64,000 nucleotides of DNA from Seriola aureovittata (lineage: Eukaryota; Chordata; Actinopteri; Carangiformes; Carangidae). The notes below the pieces were generated by a model, which ran no database searches, was not told the origin of the DNA, and saw only the letters and a list, made by a program, of their open reading frames with translations. Shown here piece after piece: positions 1 through 14,605 of the stretch; positions within the stretch are counted from its first letter, which is position 1, and every line of letters starts with the position of its first letter. The translations under genes were made by a program, and so were the position numbers. The DNA lies in assembly GCF_021018895.1 (NCBI RefSeq), contig NC_079366.1, positions 24,537,270-24,601,269 of the forward strand. Direction: 5' to 3'.

Positions 1-614
1 TGCTGATTTTAACCACTTCCATTTTAAAGTGACTAAAAAAATGGAAATGGAATTAAGATGTTCACAAGCAAATATTAACACACCTAATGTAACAGCAGGG
101 ACTTCATATTAAAAAGAGAACAAAACACACACAAACGCACGCACAGATACAGACACACACACACGCACAGGGTGACATTACGCTCTAGTTTAATCTTAAT
201 TATTCACATTCTCGTTACATTTTCATGAGGCAGCGTGGCCACTGGCAGCACTTTCCACAGGTTTCAAGCAGTTAACCAACAGAGCTTATGTCTGCACATA
301 TGTGCGTGTGTTTATTTGTGCAGCAGAGAGAGAGTGGGTCACATCAGCGGACACCTGGACCCACAGTAAATTTCAGTTAGTGCAGTTTTAACTCAAAATA
401 GCGACAGATACTGAACCACAGACAGAACTAATAGTGTGTGAAGGTGGTAAACAGGGTATACAGCATGGTTGAACTCGTGCACACTGAGCAGACAAACTGT
501 GAGGAGAGTGATTTAAAGAAGGGAAACAAGAGGAGAGAAAGAAGAGGACAATGAGATGGAGGACAAGAGGGAAAGACAGAGTGATAAAGAAATAAAGTCA
601 AACAAAGAAAGAGG

Positions 615-617
<3 letters not shown>

Positions 618-661
<44 letters not shown>
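618..661. repeat. (TG)n microsatellite
   Basis: Uninterrupted TG run of about 22 units. It lies 164 bases before a longer CA run of opposite strand sense. Confidence 0.95.
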
Positions 662-663
<2 letters not shown>

Positions 664-823
664 CAGGGAGGATGGGATGGGGGCACAGCTGGGTTTGAGG
701 CAATGTGAGGGGGTGGAGAATTCATGTGTGTCAGAAAACCAGAAAGAAGAGAAGTGGAGCAGCAGAATGCACAGTGAAGAAGGCAGTCACACTTTACAGC
801 CTTTTGTTCATAAATCTGCTCCA

Positions 824-951
<128 letters not shown>

Positions 952-3529
952 CTGAAAGACAGGCCTAGTGACCTGCCGAGGAGGTCTTTCCTCTGTTGCC
1001 TAGCAACCAGGCTGAGCCCTAAAGTCGAGTCTACAATCGCCTTCCCGTTTTATCTGACTGACAGCGCTAACATCAAATCAGAGCCAATCCAGAAAAACAC
1101 TGGGATGCGAGGAGCTGCCAGGTTGACAGCGGGCTGACAGTTTGACATCAACAGGAGCACCAGGAAGTTCCTCCATGTTGGACGATTACCAGTCAGCAAA
1201 CCACAGATGGAGACACTAGTATTCATCACTCGGGCCTCAACATGCATACATAAACTGAGCCTCAAAGATAATTCCCTGCTCCTGAACTGCTGTCTAAACA
1301 CTCTGTCTAGTGCTGCATTCATGTCATATCATGTAGACTACACTTTAAAAACAGATTGTTTTTTTTGTAAATATCATGTTTTTTTATGTAATACAAGACA
1401 CATCATGAGCAAAATTTGCAGCCATCACAATGATTGTGTATTTCCCAAAAAGTCTCAAAAAAGCATCCTCAGACAGCCAGGGTTTCATATGTCATATCCT
1501 AAGGAACCAATCCTGTCAACTTGCAGATACGGGCAAAAGCCTCGTCAGTACAGAGGGCAAGAATTTATATTTGCACACCCACTAACACTGTATCACTGCC
1601 TCCTTTAGTAATAATGATACATGTAATGAAAGTAGTTTATTTGCCGTAGTAGAGGTGAGGCTCAGTGTATTGGAAGCACTCCTCCACTTCCCTCCCTTCC
1701 CTTCCAGAGCAGCCGGGAAACCAGAGCAGTTCGGAGGTGTAGCCCTAAGACCCCAGTTGGCATCAATACACGGTGGAGCCATGGACCAGGTTTATACCTA
1801 GTCTCGTTTGAAAAAAAGTCTCTAAATCTAGCAACAACACGCCAAGTTGGCAACATTGAGGCCTGTAAACAGCCCCCTCCCCCCCAATGGCACCTGTTTG
1901 CACCAGAAAGTCCAACTCAGTAACGTAGCAGTCAGCTGACGAGTGGTGCAAATATGATCACTCAGCCACTGTAGCGGTGCAGCCAAAGAAAATGATTATA
2001 GCTGCTTCAAATTACATAGCTACACTGCTAAATTGGGTAAAAATCTTGGAATCATGTGTGAACACATCCAGAATAGTTGAGCAAGAACAATAAAATGCCT
2101 GCACCACCCGCAAGGATGTCACTGATATGTATATTCAAAGCATCCCACATATCTATGCAATGCCATACCACAGGGTTCAGGTAAGTGAAGCACAGATATT
2201 CACTTAGATTATCAGTATCAGCACAGACAGAACAGAAAAAGTTCGAACACTCATTCATCTGCTCCTGCTGTTTGTGTTTGACTTCAGCTGCTAGCTAATG
2301 TTAGTTAACCGGCAGGTAGGGAGCAACAGAATGAAGCTGAGTTCACACACCGGTCCAAAAACTCCCATGAACTCCTCTTATAATAATAATACCTTGTCAA
2401 CAAACACAAATGGAGAGCTTTTTTTAGTCTGTCCTTCTCAAAGATGTGGCCATTAAATTCACTGCGAATGACTAATCACATCACAGTTTACGGTACCGTC
2501 GTAACTCGGGGCAGCTAATAAAGGCAGTTGTCATTCACTTTACCTCTTGACTTCTTGCGCATGATGTAATATATTGATTTTCACTATTTAGACATTTCCC
2601 TCTGATATTTGCAAAAAAACATTTTTAATATTATTATGATTCACTGTGACACCTGATTAATAAAGAGGTCAGGCTGACTCCACAGACTAGACATGGCAAT
2701 GAGAACAAAGTCATAAATAAGGCTCTATATGGCTCCTCTGGCTTATTTTAATCTTTTTCTTTCAAAACAAGCTTGTATCAAATATTTGAGGCACTACAAG
2801 ATTGTGTAACCAATCTGAATCTTCTCTCATGTCAAACGTTGCAATTCCCTTTAAGAGTTACACACCAGATGATTTAACAGTGATTGAAGAACTTTACATA
2901 TACATTTCAGTGACTTCTACAACATGTCAAACAGGAAACACCTGAGCCCCGTTCCTCTTATGTGGCTAAACTAACTCTGGCTAACGTGATTGTGTAAATT
3001 CTTATTCTTCTACACTGGTTCTTCAAAAAAACAGCTGGAGGACGGCTTTATTAATCTTGTATTAAACTACATGCACAACGGTGCTATTAGCACCTAAAGT
3101 GATCGATGCTGATGTTTTCAGACAGGTCTTTAAGCTGATCTATGTGCTAAGGATATTCAACTTCCCCCCTGTGGATTTTTAGTGGATTGCTCATTCAGCA
3201 GACATGTCCACGCTTGCAGATAAGAATGGGACATTACTTGTAAAGTTCATGTGGGTTACTGATCAAAGCATAGACTGTGTATAAAAGTCTCTGGCTCTTT
3301 TTGTGTTGTGTTTTGCGGCTCCTATCTGTCACCGTGTCACTAACCAGCTGTTACTGTCACCGTGAGCCAAATAGATAGAGGTAGAACAATGATGCCCATA
3401 CAAGTTAAAATAAAATTATTTGATTGGCTGTATGCAAAGAAGATCTCGAGCTACATAGAGAAAACAGTATTCTCACTGGTACACACAGAACAGGTTCACC
3501 TGTCTGACACCAAAAAAATATAAAATATA

Positions 3530-3880
3530 TACAGCTGAAATAATTGGTTGTTTGATAGAAAAATTATTTTCAGCCATTTTGAGGATTTGCTGCTTTTCTG
3601 TCTTTCATGTGATAATTAATCAAATATGTTTCTTTGTATATTTTTTTGGAACCTTGGTTGGACAAAAAAATAAATAAACAAATAAATAGATAAAAAAGAT
3701 AAATACATAAATAAATAAAACAGATTTACAGATATCACCATGAGCTGTATATCTTTGTAAATTGAATACCATTGGGTTTTGGTCTGTAGGTAAGACAACT
3801 TCAAATTAAATAGATACTTTTGAGCTAAAATAAAGAAATAAAATAAATGAATCTATGTGAAAAATTATCATTAGTTGCAG
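3530..3880. repeat. decayed AT-rich palindromic element
   Basis: Begins with a stretch like AGCTGAAATAATTGGTTG and ends with GTTGCAGCTCT. These are the end signatures of an AT-rich, partly palindromic dispersed element that recurs at least seven times in this window (10110, 12535, 25210, 37790, 40020, 46380 and others). Its length and its TIR-like ends suggest a non-autonomous DNA transposon. The boundaries are approximate. Confidence 0.5.
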
Positions 3881-4859
3881 CTCTATCAGTAAACCAATAC
3901 GCATCCCTAATACCACGCTTTAAATTACACTGAAGCCCTAACGCTGTCTCATGCCAACATGAACCTGTTGTCCTCTGTTCATGTCGTCTTCAGCCCCATC
4001 CCACAGCATCCTGGCATCTGCCATTTCCAGAGCACTGACGCTGGAATTGATCTGTTGAGTTTAAAATTCATTGTGAAGGAGCTCACTGACTAGCAGCGAC
4101 TGAACTGTGGACGAGCGTACTATATGTGCTTGTTTTCTCGGCCACAACCACAGTGTCACGAACATATCGTGTACTCGATATCTTCGACTGGCTGGCCTGT
4201 CATCCAATCAATAATAAAGATACTATTTCAACCACTGATCAGTCAGCGATCAGGATCAAAAGTCAGCCACAGTGATCCCATCAATAATAATGACACTTCA
4301 AGCAGGAGATATGAGCAGTATTTTTCTCTATAGTTTTTGGCGTTCTTGCTGCCTGTCACTGCTTTTAGTTATTGTTTTTACAGCAGTTTTATTGTAGACA
4401 GAGCAATTCATTCTTATTCCTGTTGAAAAGCAAATAGGCATCTTGCCATAGCGCAGAGGTCAGTGGGATGTGAAGTGGAAAGATCTGTGATAATCAGAGG
4501 TTTCATCAGAAAGACAGTTAGAGTTAGACTATAAGAGAAAAGACACACCCGATACAAACGTACACCGACTGCTCTCAGTTAGAGTTAAAGTTACAGATAA
4601 AGTAAATGCTTTTTAGAGATCTCGTCTGTCCCATCCATCTCTGTTTTGAAATGTCCTCATATTAACTGATAACTGTGACATTTGGTGCAGGCATTTATTG
4701 TCTCCAGAGGATGAATCCTAATGACTCTGCAGATCGACTTTTCTTCGTGATCATGACAAAACTGTCATTTATGATTCGTAAATATGAGCAAATACCTGCA
4801 AAACTAATGACATTCCCATTAGTGCTAATTAGAGAAAGTTTAGCGAAATGTTAAAGTGA

Positions 4860-4995
4860 GAGGGTGAATATGATCAACATTACACCTGCTTAACATCAGC
4901 TTACTAGCATTTTCATTGTGATTATGTTAGTATGTGGATCTTAGCATTTAGCTCAAAGCAGCGCTGGGCCTCAAACAGCCTCTAGTGTGGCTGTA
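4860..4995. repeat. GCTAACATGCTA-type dispersed repeat (diverged)
   Basis: Resembles the better-preserved copy at 31320-31450: both contain the order TTAGCATTTAGCT, the CATTGTGATTATGTTAG-like stretch and a nearby GGCTGTACACTC-like end. Decayed copy; the boundaries are approximate. Confidence 0.45.
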
Positions 4996-7489
4996 CACTC
5001 GTATCACTTCAAGTGTCTTGTTTCCAGATAGAATCAACATGAAATTTAAGACACTTTTGCCACATGCAAACACCTGCGTTGACCAGGCCACAAATCTGCA
5101 AATCATGCTACATGCAAATCAGGATCTGCCTCTATCCTTTATCTTATCAATAACCTAAAATAAAAACATGAATGAATCACATTTATGAATTACTGGCAAA
5201 ACATAAGTTTCATTGTCTTCACAGGCTTTTACTCACCGATACAGATAAATGCTCCCTCACCCACACAGATCGTTCAGTGGTTGAACTGATCAGAGATCAG
5301 AGAAACGCTACAGAGGCTCAGTGCACCTTATGTTTCAAATCGCTAGAGACATTTTTCCTTGTTGCTTTAATGAGACAGAGAACAATGGCTAATTTCAGTG
5401 TAATTTCAGAGCAAGTTTAGCAGCAGATATCACAAAGAGACAAGAGAGAGACCATGGATGTATTAAGAAAATCAGACAATGAGTGTTACTTCCACACACC
5501 GATCACTGACACAGTTACACCATAGGAAAGAATGCATACGAGTCTTGGAGAGATGAATTTACACCTTTTGGTTGGTTTGGGCACTAGCATTTCAGTCTTT
5601 TTTGGATGCTTCTTGGACTGCGTCCTGGGCCACACTGAAGGACCGCCTACTCCACTGACGTCCTCCACCACAGTCTGACTGGTACGGCCACCATTTCATA
5701 ATAATCTGAAAATATTTTATCATTTCACTCTCTCTCTTTCTCTCAAACACATCGACAATGGACTTGTCTGTCATAGTCAGACGGGCTAAAAACAACAACA
5801 CATGTGTTTATTTGCATATAGAACGGGGAAGTGAGATCCGATCACTGGAGACGCATGTGGAGACAAATTCTAATGGCAGGTTTGAGCTGACGTACTTACA
5901 GCTGACCACTTGTGATCTGATCACCGAAGACACATCTTAAAGCCAGGTCTGAACAGGACCATATCGCAGGCCTGTGATGCACCCCAGACGAACGGGGTGT
6001 TATTCTTGTTACCAGCGATTCAGTGATTTCTGACTTATGATACGACGACAACACTTTCACTGGAAACATTTTGACATGTCAAATGAGGAAAAGCACAGGT
6101 GTAAATAATAAAATGAAAGCTGGCTAAATTCCATGTAGCTGCCTCAGTTCCAGGGTCCTGATGTTACTCATGCTGGCTCACTGTGACGGTTTACTGGGAC
6201 TCAATAACAGTGTTATCATTAATGTTTTTAAGATCACATCTGTGCTTTTCTTGCCAAGACAAGTTAAAACATCCATTGTGAAAGGCCTTTGTAGAGACGA
6301 GATGATTAGCCAATACCAATAGCTAGTTTCTTGCTTCTTTTCAGCATCTCTTTCATTCTAAAACCGATTTTATTGATTTAAAACAAAAGGAAAAAGTGGA
6401 TTTTACGTTTTGAAATCAGAAAACCTCTTGTAAAACCAACCCTCAACTCATCTTACATGATAAATAACAAGAATTATGACCTTGTGACAGTCTTGGATAT
6501 CTCTCTGGCAGGAAATGACATGAGGGTAACTTCCTCTTTTTGCTCTTAGAGTTTTCACGTAGGCTACAAATGACCACCACTAGAAGAAAAGCTCAACGCA
6601 GGAAAAACAGAGAAATCTCTACCTGCTACTCAGGTTTTCAGACACACCCACAGTCCACAGAAGACAGCTCTGTCACACAGACACACATACAAAATAGTTT
6701 CTTTCACAGAAACACACACTCATATGCCTACATGCCAGAACAAGTCTACACCAGATGTGTGACATTCCTCCTCACCAAGACAAAAGTTGCTGATTTGTGG
6801 GTATGTGTGGCTGTGCACCTCCCATTTATACTGAACTGTCTCTACATCCTTCTTGTTCCTCCTGTTCCCTTTCAAGACACCCCTGTTCACACAATCCTCA
6901 GTTTCTCATTTACAAATCTCCCACTTTATTCTCACGTTAGGTAGGATTATAAGCAAAAAATAAATCCACTAACTGCACATTTGGACACATTTCAAATGAC
7001 TCACAAACTGGTCCAACAACATATAGGTTAAAAGCTGGCTATCACCACTCTTTCAACACATTTAAATCACTATAGTTCACTGTGAAGCAGATCTCAACAG
7101 CAAGTTTGATACTCATCAAAAGCTGTTTAAACAAACACCTGAAAAGCACTTTCCAAACACAATTTCTCCAGTTTTAACATCTTATGGCCTGCAAGTCACG
7201 TTCAAATAAGCCTCAACGCTAATCTAATAAAACAGGACTCACAAGCTCAATTTCACTGTTTTCTACCTGTCAAAGTCTCTCTGGCATCGTCTAAAATGCT
7301 GTTTCACAATTAAAATTTTCAGTGTGAATCATGTCATAACTATAGAAATACAGTCGATGAAAAGACATGTCAAAAAAACATCAAAACATGTGGCATATGG
7401 CTGGTCTTTCCAGCCAAAACACAGAGATCAGTCATCATAACATTGCATACACATTTCAGGTAACATATTTGTGTTATTTTATTAGATTG

Positions 7490-7920
7490 TGTTATTTAGT
7501 TTAAATAAATTCTGCATCACATTGCAGGAGAAAGAAAAGCAGCTGCTTATAATACTTTTATTCTGGCTTCACCATCTCAAGGATTTCTCCAACTTGAATG
7601 TTTTGTATATTAACAGTTTAATGTTAAAAAAAACAAACTATTTAAATGTATATTATATTTTATCTTACTCAACAATATACTTTAGGGCTACTTCTTCATA
7701 TCATGCACTGCATTGTAACTGCACTGCATTTTTTTATTGTCCTTTTTTATCTGTTGTATTCTATTTTATCATCTATTTTGTTTTAGTCTTTTAAATCCCA
7801 TTTAAATTTGTCTTTTCATATTGCATTGTGTTTTTTTCTCAATGTGTTTTATGTCTTATCTAAAGGACTTTGAATCACCTTGTTGTTTAAAGGTGCTATA
7901 CAAATAAACCTGCCTTGCCT
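7490..7920 (-). repeat. dispersed repeat with GTGCTATACAAATAAA tail
   Basis: The end at 7860-7920 reads as a typical 3' tail of teleost retroposons (GTGCTATACAAATAAA followed by TGCCTTGCC). Its reverse complement matches the start of the repeat at 32220-32440, so this is the same family in the opposite orientation. The phenylalanine- and tyrosine-rich open frame across it is not a gene. Confidence 0.5.
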
Positions 7921-10008
7921 ATAAACCTTACTATACAACCCTTCAGTTAGGTCAAGATAAGGGAAAAAATTAATTACTATATGTAGGCATATATATTTTA
8001 AAATGAATGGGACTCACAAGCTGCTCTTAACTACATGCAAAGCTTTCCTTCAACCTGCACATCACCAATATTACATAATATTTACTGGGTACTTGAGGTG
8101 AAGATTTGTGTGACCCATATTTGGAAATTACGTATAGCTTCACTGGGAACACTGAACATCACAAGCAATCTTTTGACCTGTTGATAAAAGCTATACCATT
8201 TCCTCATCTAAATCTATACTGTTTACTCATCATTAAATTAAGGTCCATTCTCCACTGTCACCAAAACAAACCCAACAACAACAACAACTCACTTTACAAT
8301 CAAATTTAGACAAAATTCTTAAGCAGAATTTATTTGGCTAAATTGAGAATAGTGTAGACCTGAAGCTAACGATTATTTTTGCTATCAAAATCACATCCTA
8401 GAGCCCAAATGGATTCAAATGTGTTGTTGTTTTCAGACCAACAGTTCAATATTAGATTCAATAGATTCAATATATTATAATGTAAGACTGAGGAATCCAT
8501 TAAGCTTTCACATCTGAGAAACAAACTTGTGGAACCGTCGCTTGAAAAATGACATAGTTGACAATTAGTTTTCTATAAATCAAGAAATTGATCAATTGTT
8601 GCATCTCTACCAAATTTAACCAAACTGTTTTCCAATTTAGCTCCATGACAGCTGGGTAAACTCATCCATGGCATGTGGTTAAAAGAAAAAAAGCAAGTGG
8701 ACTTTGAGTTGCAGTTTTTTTCAAATGTAGCCCAGCATTAACCTTGGTGCCTACATTTCAACCTGCAAATGACTATATTATTGCCTACTGGGTAGTTTGT
8801 TTGATTGATTCAGTGTGACCACTGATCACTGACTCACAACATCACAAGCAACCCTCAGACCACTTTGTTGCATAAGAGGTGTTCTGTAAATTTAAGAGTT
8901 CTCAGTTAATTCTAGGAAACTCACAACGAAACCCGATCTGACAGCAGCTCTACCTGTCCAAGGCTCTGATTGGTGTGAGCTTACTAAACTGTGTGTGCAT
9001 ATGTGTTATCAGCTCTGGGTAATTCACCACACACTAGTTCAGTATTAGTCCAGGAGGCTGTGCACATTCACTCACGCACATAAAGTGTTCATACTTTCTA
9101 TACCCCCAGTGCATTTCCTGTATCGCCACCAGAGCTGTTGACAAGCCAATAGCCTGCAGACACAAGGGGACTTCAGCTTTGTACTGCTCATAAGAATAAC
9201 ACAACCTCACACACACATTTTGCACAAGTCTTCCCGATTACTGAAGTCTTACACAAGAGTGTAAGAGTGTGGAAACTTTAGCCACTTTCTTCCTGAACCT
9301 CACATGGCTGGTCACATGACTCAAGCCTGATGAGTTGAGGTGGGTGTCTGAGATGGATCAGTGAAGAGGAGGAAGTGATACTGTGAGCACAGCGACGAAC
9401 ATTTGCTGCAGTACAGTAGCATGTATGTGATTGAGGGATGCCACTATGTTGCTGCAAGGCCCTGTTTATGAAACCATTTTGTGCAGAGGTCCGTGTCTAG
9501 ACACCCACCTACCCACTCACCACCACCACCACGACCAGCCGCCCACCCATAGACACACATCACCACCCACCCACGCATAAACTCGTTATACAAATCCAAT
9601 CAAATGACAGGCTCTGAGTTAGGGGAGATAAAAAAGCTTGAGAAATCTAACTTCCTGGTCTGTCTTCCTCCCATCTCTCCTTATCCAAAACCAGGCATCT
9701 CAGCTTTCACCACTCCGCCGACTCTTCTACTCTTACATCTCACACTGTCTCTTCAGCCCAAGCCTGTTCGAAGATTCTCACTCTCATTTATCACTGTTGG
9801 CAAGCACCTGCTTTGAGTTTGACACCTGCCTGCCAACACCAACACGCCGTCAACGAACGAGTCAACAGGTCACTCTTAACAGTGTGCAGACCTGAAGCCC
9901 TGAAGACAACAAATACACACAGACACACTCCTTCAGACAGTGAACATCCGTCCACACACCCACAGCCATATGCAGCAGCGGGATTTGTGAATAAGCTACT
10001 GCTCTTAC

Positions 10009-11330
<1,322 letters not shown>

Positions 11331-11364
11331 ACTCACTCACTCACTCACTCTCTCTCTTTCTCTC

Positions 11365-11398
<34 letters not shown>

Positions 11399-11399
11399 G
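11331..11399. repeat. (CT)n / CTCA low-complexity tract
   Basis: ACTC repeats merging into a CT run. On the prkcb sense strand this is GA-rich and lies about 300 bases upstream of the start codon. Confidence 0.9.
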
Positions 11400-11516
11400 A
11401 CTGTCAAAATGTGTGTGCGCGCAGGTGTTTATGTGTGTCACACCTATGAAGCAATCTTCAACAGCAACACAAGTCAGACCACAAGTACTGCATTCTTCCA
11501 GTAGAGTCTGACTATA

Positions 11517-11625
<109 letters not shown>

Positions 11626-12534
11626 ATCCCTAACCTGGCAATACTGCTCTCATGTCTGGGCCCCAGACTCAGGGGACCCTAAGGCCCCATGTCCTGCAGA
11701 CTTCTCTCACAGCAGATACTTTAGCTTGAAATGACTGCGTAACATATAGGTGAACTACAGTGTGACAATTGTAATTACATTACCCATTGATAAAGTAATC
11801 ACAGTACTTTAACAAGTATCTCAGCGGCAAAATTAGCCTAATGTGTTACATTACTCAGCTCAGTCAAAGGTGCCTCCACACCCACACGTTGCATCTTTTG
11901 TATTTAACACGTGTAGAAATAACAAGACATTGCAACCATACAGTTTGGAGGGATTTGCTTAGCATTCAGCAGTTAGCTTAGCTTCTGTGACTGCACACAC
12001 CTCTCCAGAATAAACCCCCCCCCCCAACTCTAGAGAGTTGACACCTAAATTTAGCCTCCAGATACATGTGGCTAACACTCCCCACATCAGACACTCCCCA
12101 CATCAGACACTCCCGCACCAATTACAGTAACCTACTGACTTTTTCATATTGTTCGGCCAAATATAACAACCAACCAACCTCTGCTGTTAGAGGTCACCAT
12201 CATGTTTTTAGTGCGTATGTGTGCTTCCCCATTGTAGTAGCCTATATACAAATGGCTATGGCTGTAGAAGTACATCAGCTGTCTGTGTCTTCGTCCGCCC
12301 TTGTACTATCAGGGCTCGACTGTCATGGCTCACAAGGACATTTGATGGAACTGAGCCAATGATAACAAAAAACCCAAGTTGGGAATATTGGGACTTTCTG
12401 ACATTGACATCGTCTCCCACTTGGTGAAGGAACTACAGACGTAATGAAATCGCTAATGCAATCAACTCAGCTGTTTTTAACTGGTTTCACTTCCAAAACC
12501 CAAATATATTGAGTTTTGTGACACAGAAAACTAC

Positions 12535-12840
12535 AGAACTTTTTTTTTTAATTTTCTTAACTCTCATCAATTATTAAAGTAAATGCCATTTATTTTTCTG
12601 TCACTTGACTGATCAATTAACTGACTAATTGTTTCAGCTCTACAGGAATTGAATTATTTATAAGATATTTAGTACCGCTCTCATGTCTGTTCAGTAACTA
12701 TGCAGTCACCAGTTGGTGAGTATAGCTTAGCATGAAGACTGGAAGAAAAAGCTAGCTTGACTCTGTGCAAAGGTAACAAAATGTATGATATCAGCATCTC
12801 TTAAGCTTCATAATAATTAACGAAGCAGCATAATTATCCA
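12535..12840. repeat. two adjacent dispersed-repeat fragments
   Basis: 12535-12650 is one half of the palindromic AT-rich element (ends AATTGTTTCAGCTCTACAGG). 12665-12840 matches the family also seen at 35950-36320 and 19890-20060: it contains CTCTCATGTCTGT, then TAGCTTAGCATGAAGACTGG, then AAAGGTAACAAAAT. Confidence 0.5.
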
Positions 12841-13049
12841 GGAGGGAAACCCAGGAGTGGTCGCGGTGGTGTGTGTTTTTTGTTTTATTCTGTAGCAAAT
12901 TTCCAGATTTTTTTTTTACCACCATCCATCCCCAGTTCCTGTGCCATTGCACTTTTCATGAACAAAGTGTCTGTACACTTTTTAATCAATATGAGCCTCT
13001 CCAGTCTGAACTGACGGACTGTTTTAACTCTGTGTGAACATCCATATTG

Positions 13050-14605
13050 AATCGCATTGCTCCTCTTAAAATCAGGTCAAAGTCTGCTCAACAGAAGCAG
13101 CCTTGGATAAACCACAATATTCGCAGCTGTCAAACGGAGAGCAGGGAGGCAGAATGGAGATGGAAGAGGTCAGGTCTGAGTACATTATGACACTCTGAAG
13201 GAGTTATTACTTCACTACTGCAATAATATGGTTAAAATGCCAGGGCACTGATCTTATCGCTGCCCATCAGCATGACCCCAGATTTGTTGATCAGCTGGTA
13301 AATCTGACCGCTCCTTGTGCCCCTGCTGAAAGTGATGCTGACTGCCCAGGTAGAGTCCATTAGAGCTTCTATTACACCTGATATCACGCTCTGTAATGTT
13401 TTTTATCACTCACCTCAGTTCACACCTTAGCTCAGAAATAGTATAAAGTTTTTGAATCTATTGGACCCTGTGAGTCCTTCATCTAATCTCAAACAGCTGT
13501 ATCAAAACTGCTTGTGTTCAACCTTTTAAGAAATAAAAAATAAACCCTGGGCTGGAATGCTACCCTCACCCAGAGCTACAGACCAGTCTCCAAGCTTCCT
13601 TTCATGTCAAAAGTTTTAGAAAATAAGTGTCCCTGCATTTGGTTTTTGTAAGCATCACAGCTGAGCCCTCCCTCCTCAGGGTGACTCAGTGGCTGCTGAT
13701 GATGAGATGTGCTCAGTTCTTGTTCTTCTGGACGTTACTGCTGCCTTTGATATGTGTCGATCGCAGCCTTGTGTTGGACTGAGGCACTGGCACAGCTTTA
13801 AAGTCGCAGGTGTAGAGCTGCCGGAGCACGAAAACACTCTGCCACTTCTTCTCTACAAGTGAGGAAGTAGAATACTCACAGGTCACGTAATCCAGTTTAA
13901 ATTTATTTACACTTTTTTAAGCAGTTGAAGATACGATCATCGCTGTAGTGTATGTCATGCAAGAGAGCCATTAAAAACAAATTAAAAGATAAAAGTTCTG
14001 ATGTGATTGATTCACAATGTCAGCTCATGCACTGAGTAACATGACAGAAAAGATTCCGCCTTAAAATGTGCAAGAAACTGCTGGTAGCCTTTGACTTTAC
14101 ACTTGAAATCAAAGTGAAATATTGATCCCAGACTAACTTCTGGGTCTGCACCCATTTACTTGAACTTAATCATACAGCCTTATGCTCCCTCTCCGCCACT
14201 GCGTTCCCTACAGGGAATGTTTTCCGGCATTGTCATCCCTGCACACAAGACAATCTCAGTCCAGACTGTTCTCGTCTGTGGTTCCCCCGATGGTGGAACA
14301 ATCTACCAAAGTCTATCAGAGCAGGGGTGTCTCCCTCTCTATCTTCAAGAATCTCTTGAAGACTCATTTCCTCTGAGAGCACCTCCTCTCCTGACACCTT
14401 GAACACGCTAACATGCCAAACTAGCATTTACTATGCACTTTTGGGGAACTTCTTTACCTGTTCTCCTTGCACTCATTGAATAAATGTAGTACTTAGTACT
14501 TCCACAAAGGTCTCCTACTGCACTGAAGTTTAGGGATGTCCCTCACTTGTAAGTCGCTTTGGATAAAAGTATCTGCCAAGTGAGTAAATGTAAATGTAAA
14601 TTGAT
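13050..14605 (+). mobile_element. decayed non-LTR retrotransposon (LINE, L2-like)
   Basis: Broken reading frames on the plus strand still show LINE polymerase features. Near 13090-13170 there is a PWINHNIRSCQTESREAEWRW-type stretch, like the segment ahead of the reverse transcriptase in such elements. Near 13715-13750 there is LVLLDVTAAFD, the usual reverse transcriptase block. Near 14340-14376 there is SLSIFKNLLKTHFL, like the C-terminal end. It ends with the tail 'gtcgctttggataaaagtat' plus TAAATGTAAATGTAAA. Many stops and frameshifts; dead. The L2 assignment is from memory. Confidence 0.6.

Noticed and set aside
7489..7794. 101-codon Phe/Tyr/Leu-rich open frame
   Set aside because: AT-rich sequence inside a dispersed repeat, with a retroposon-like tail directly after it.
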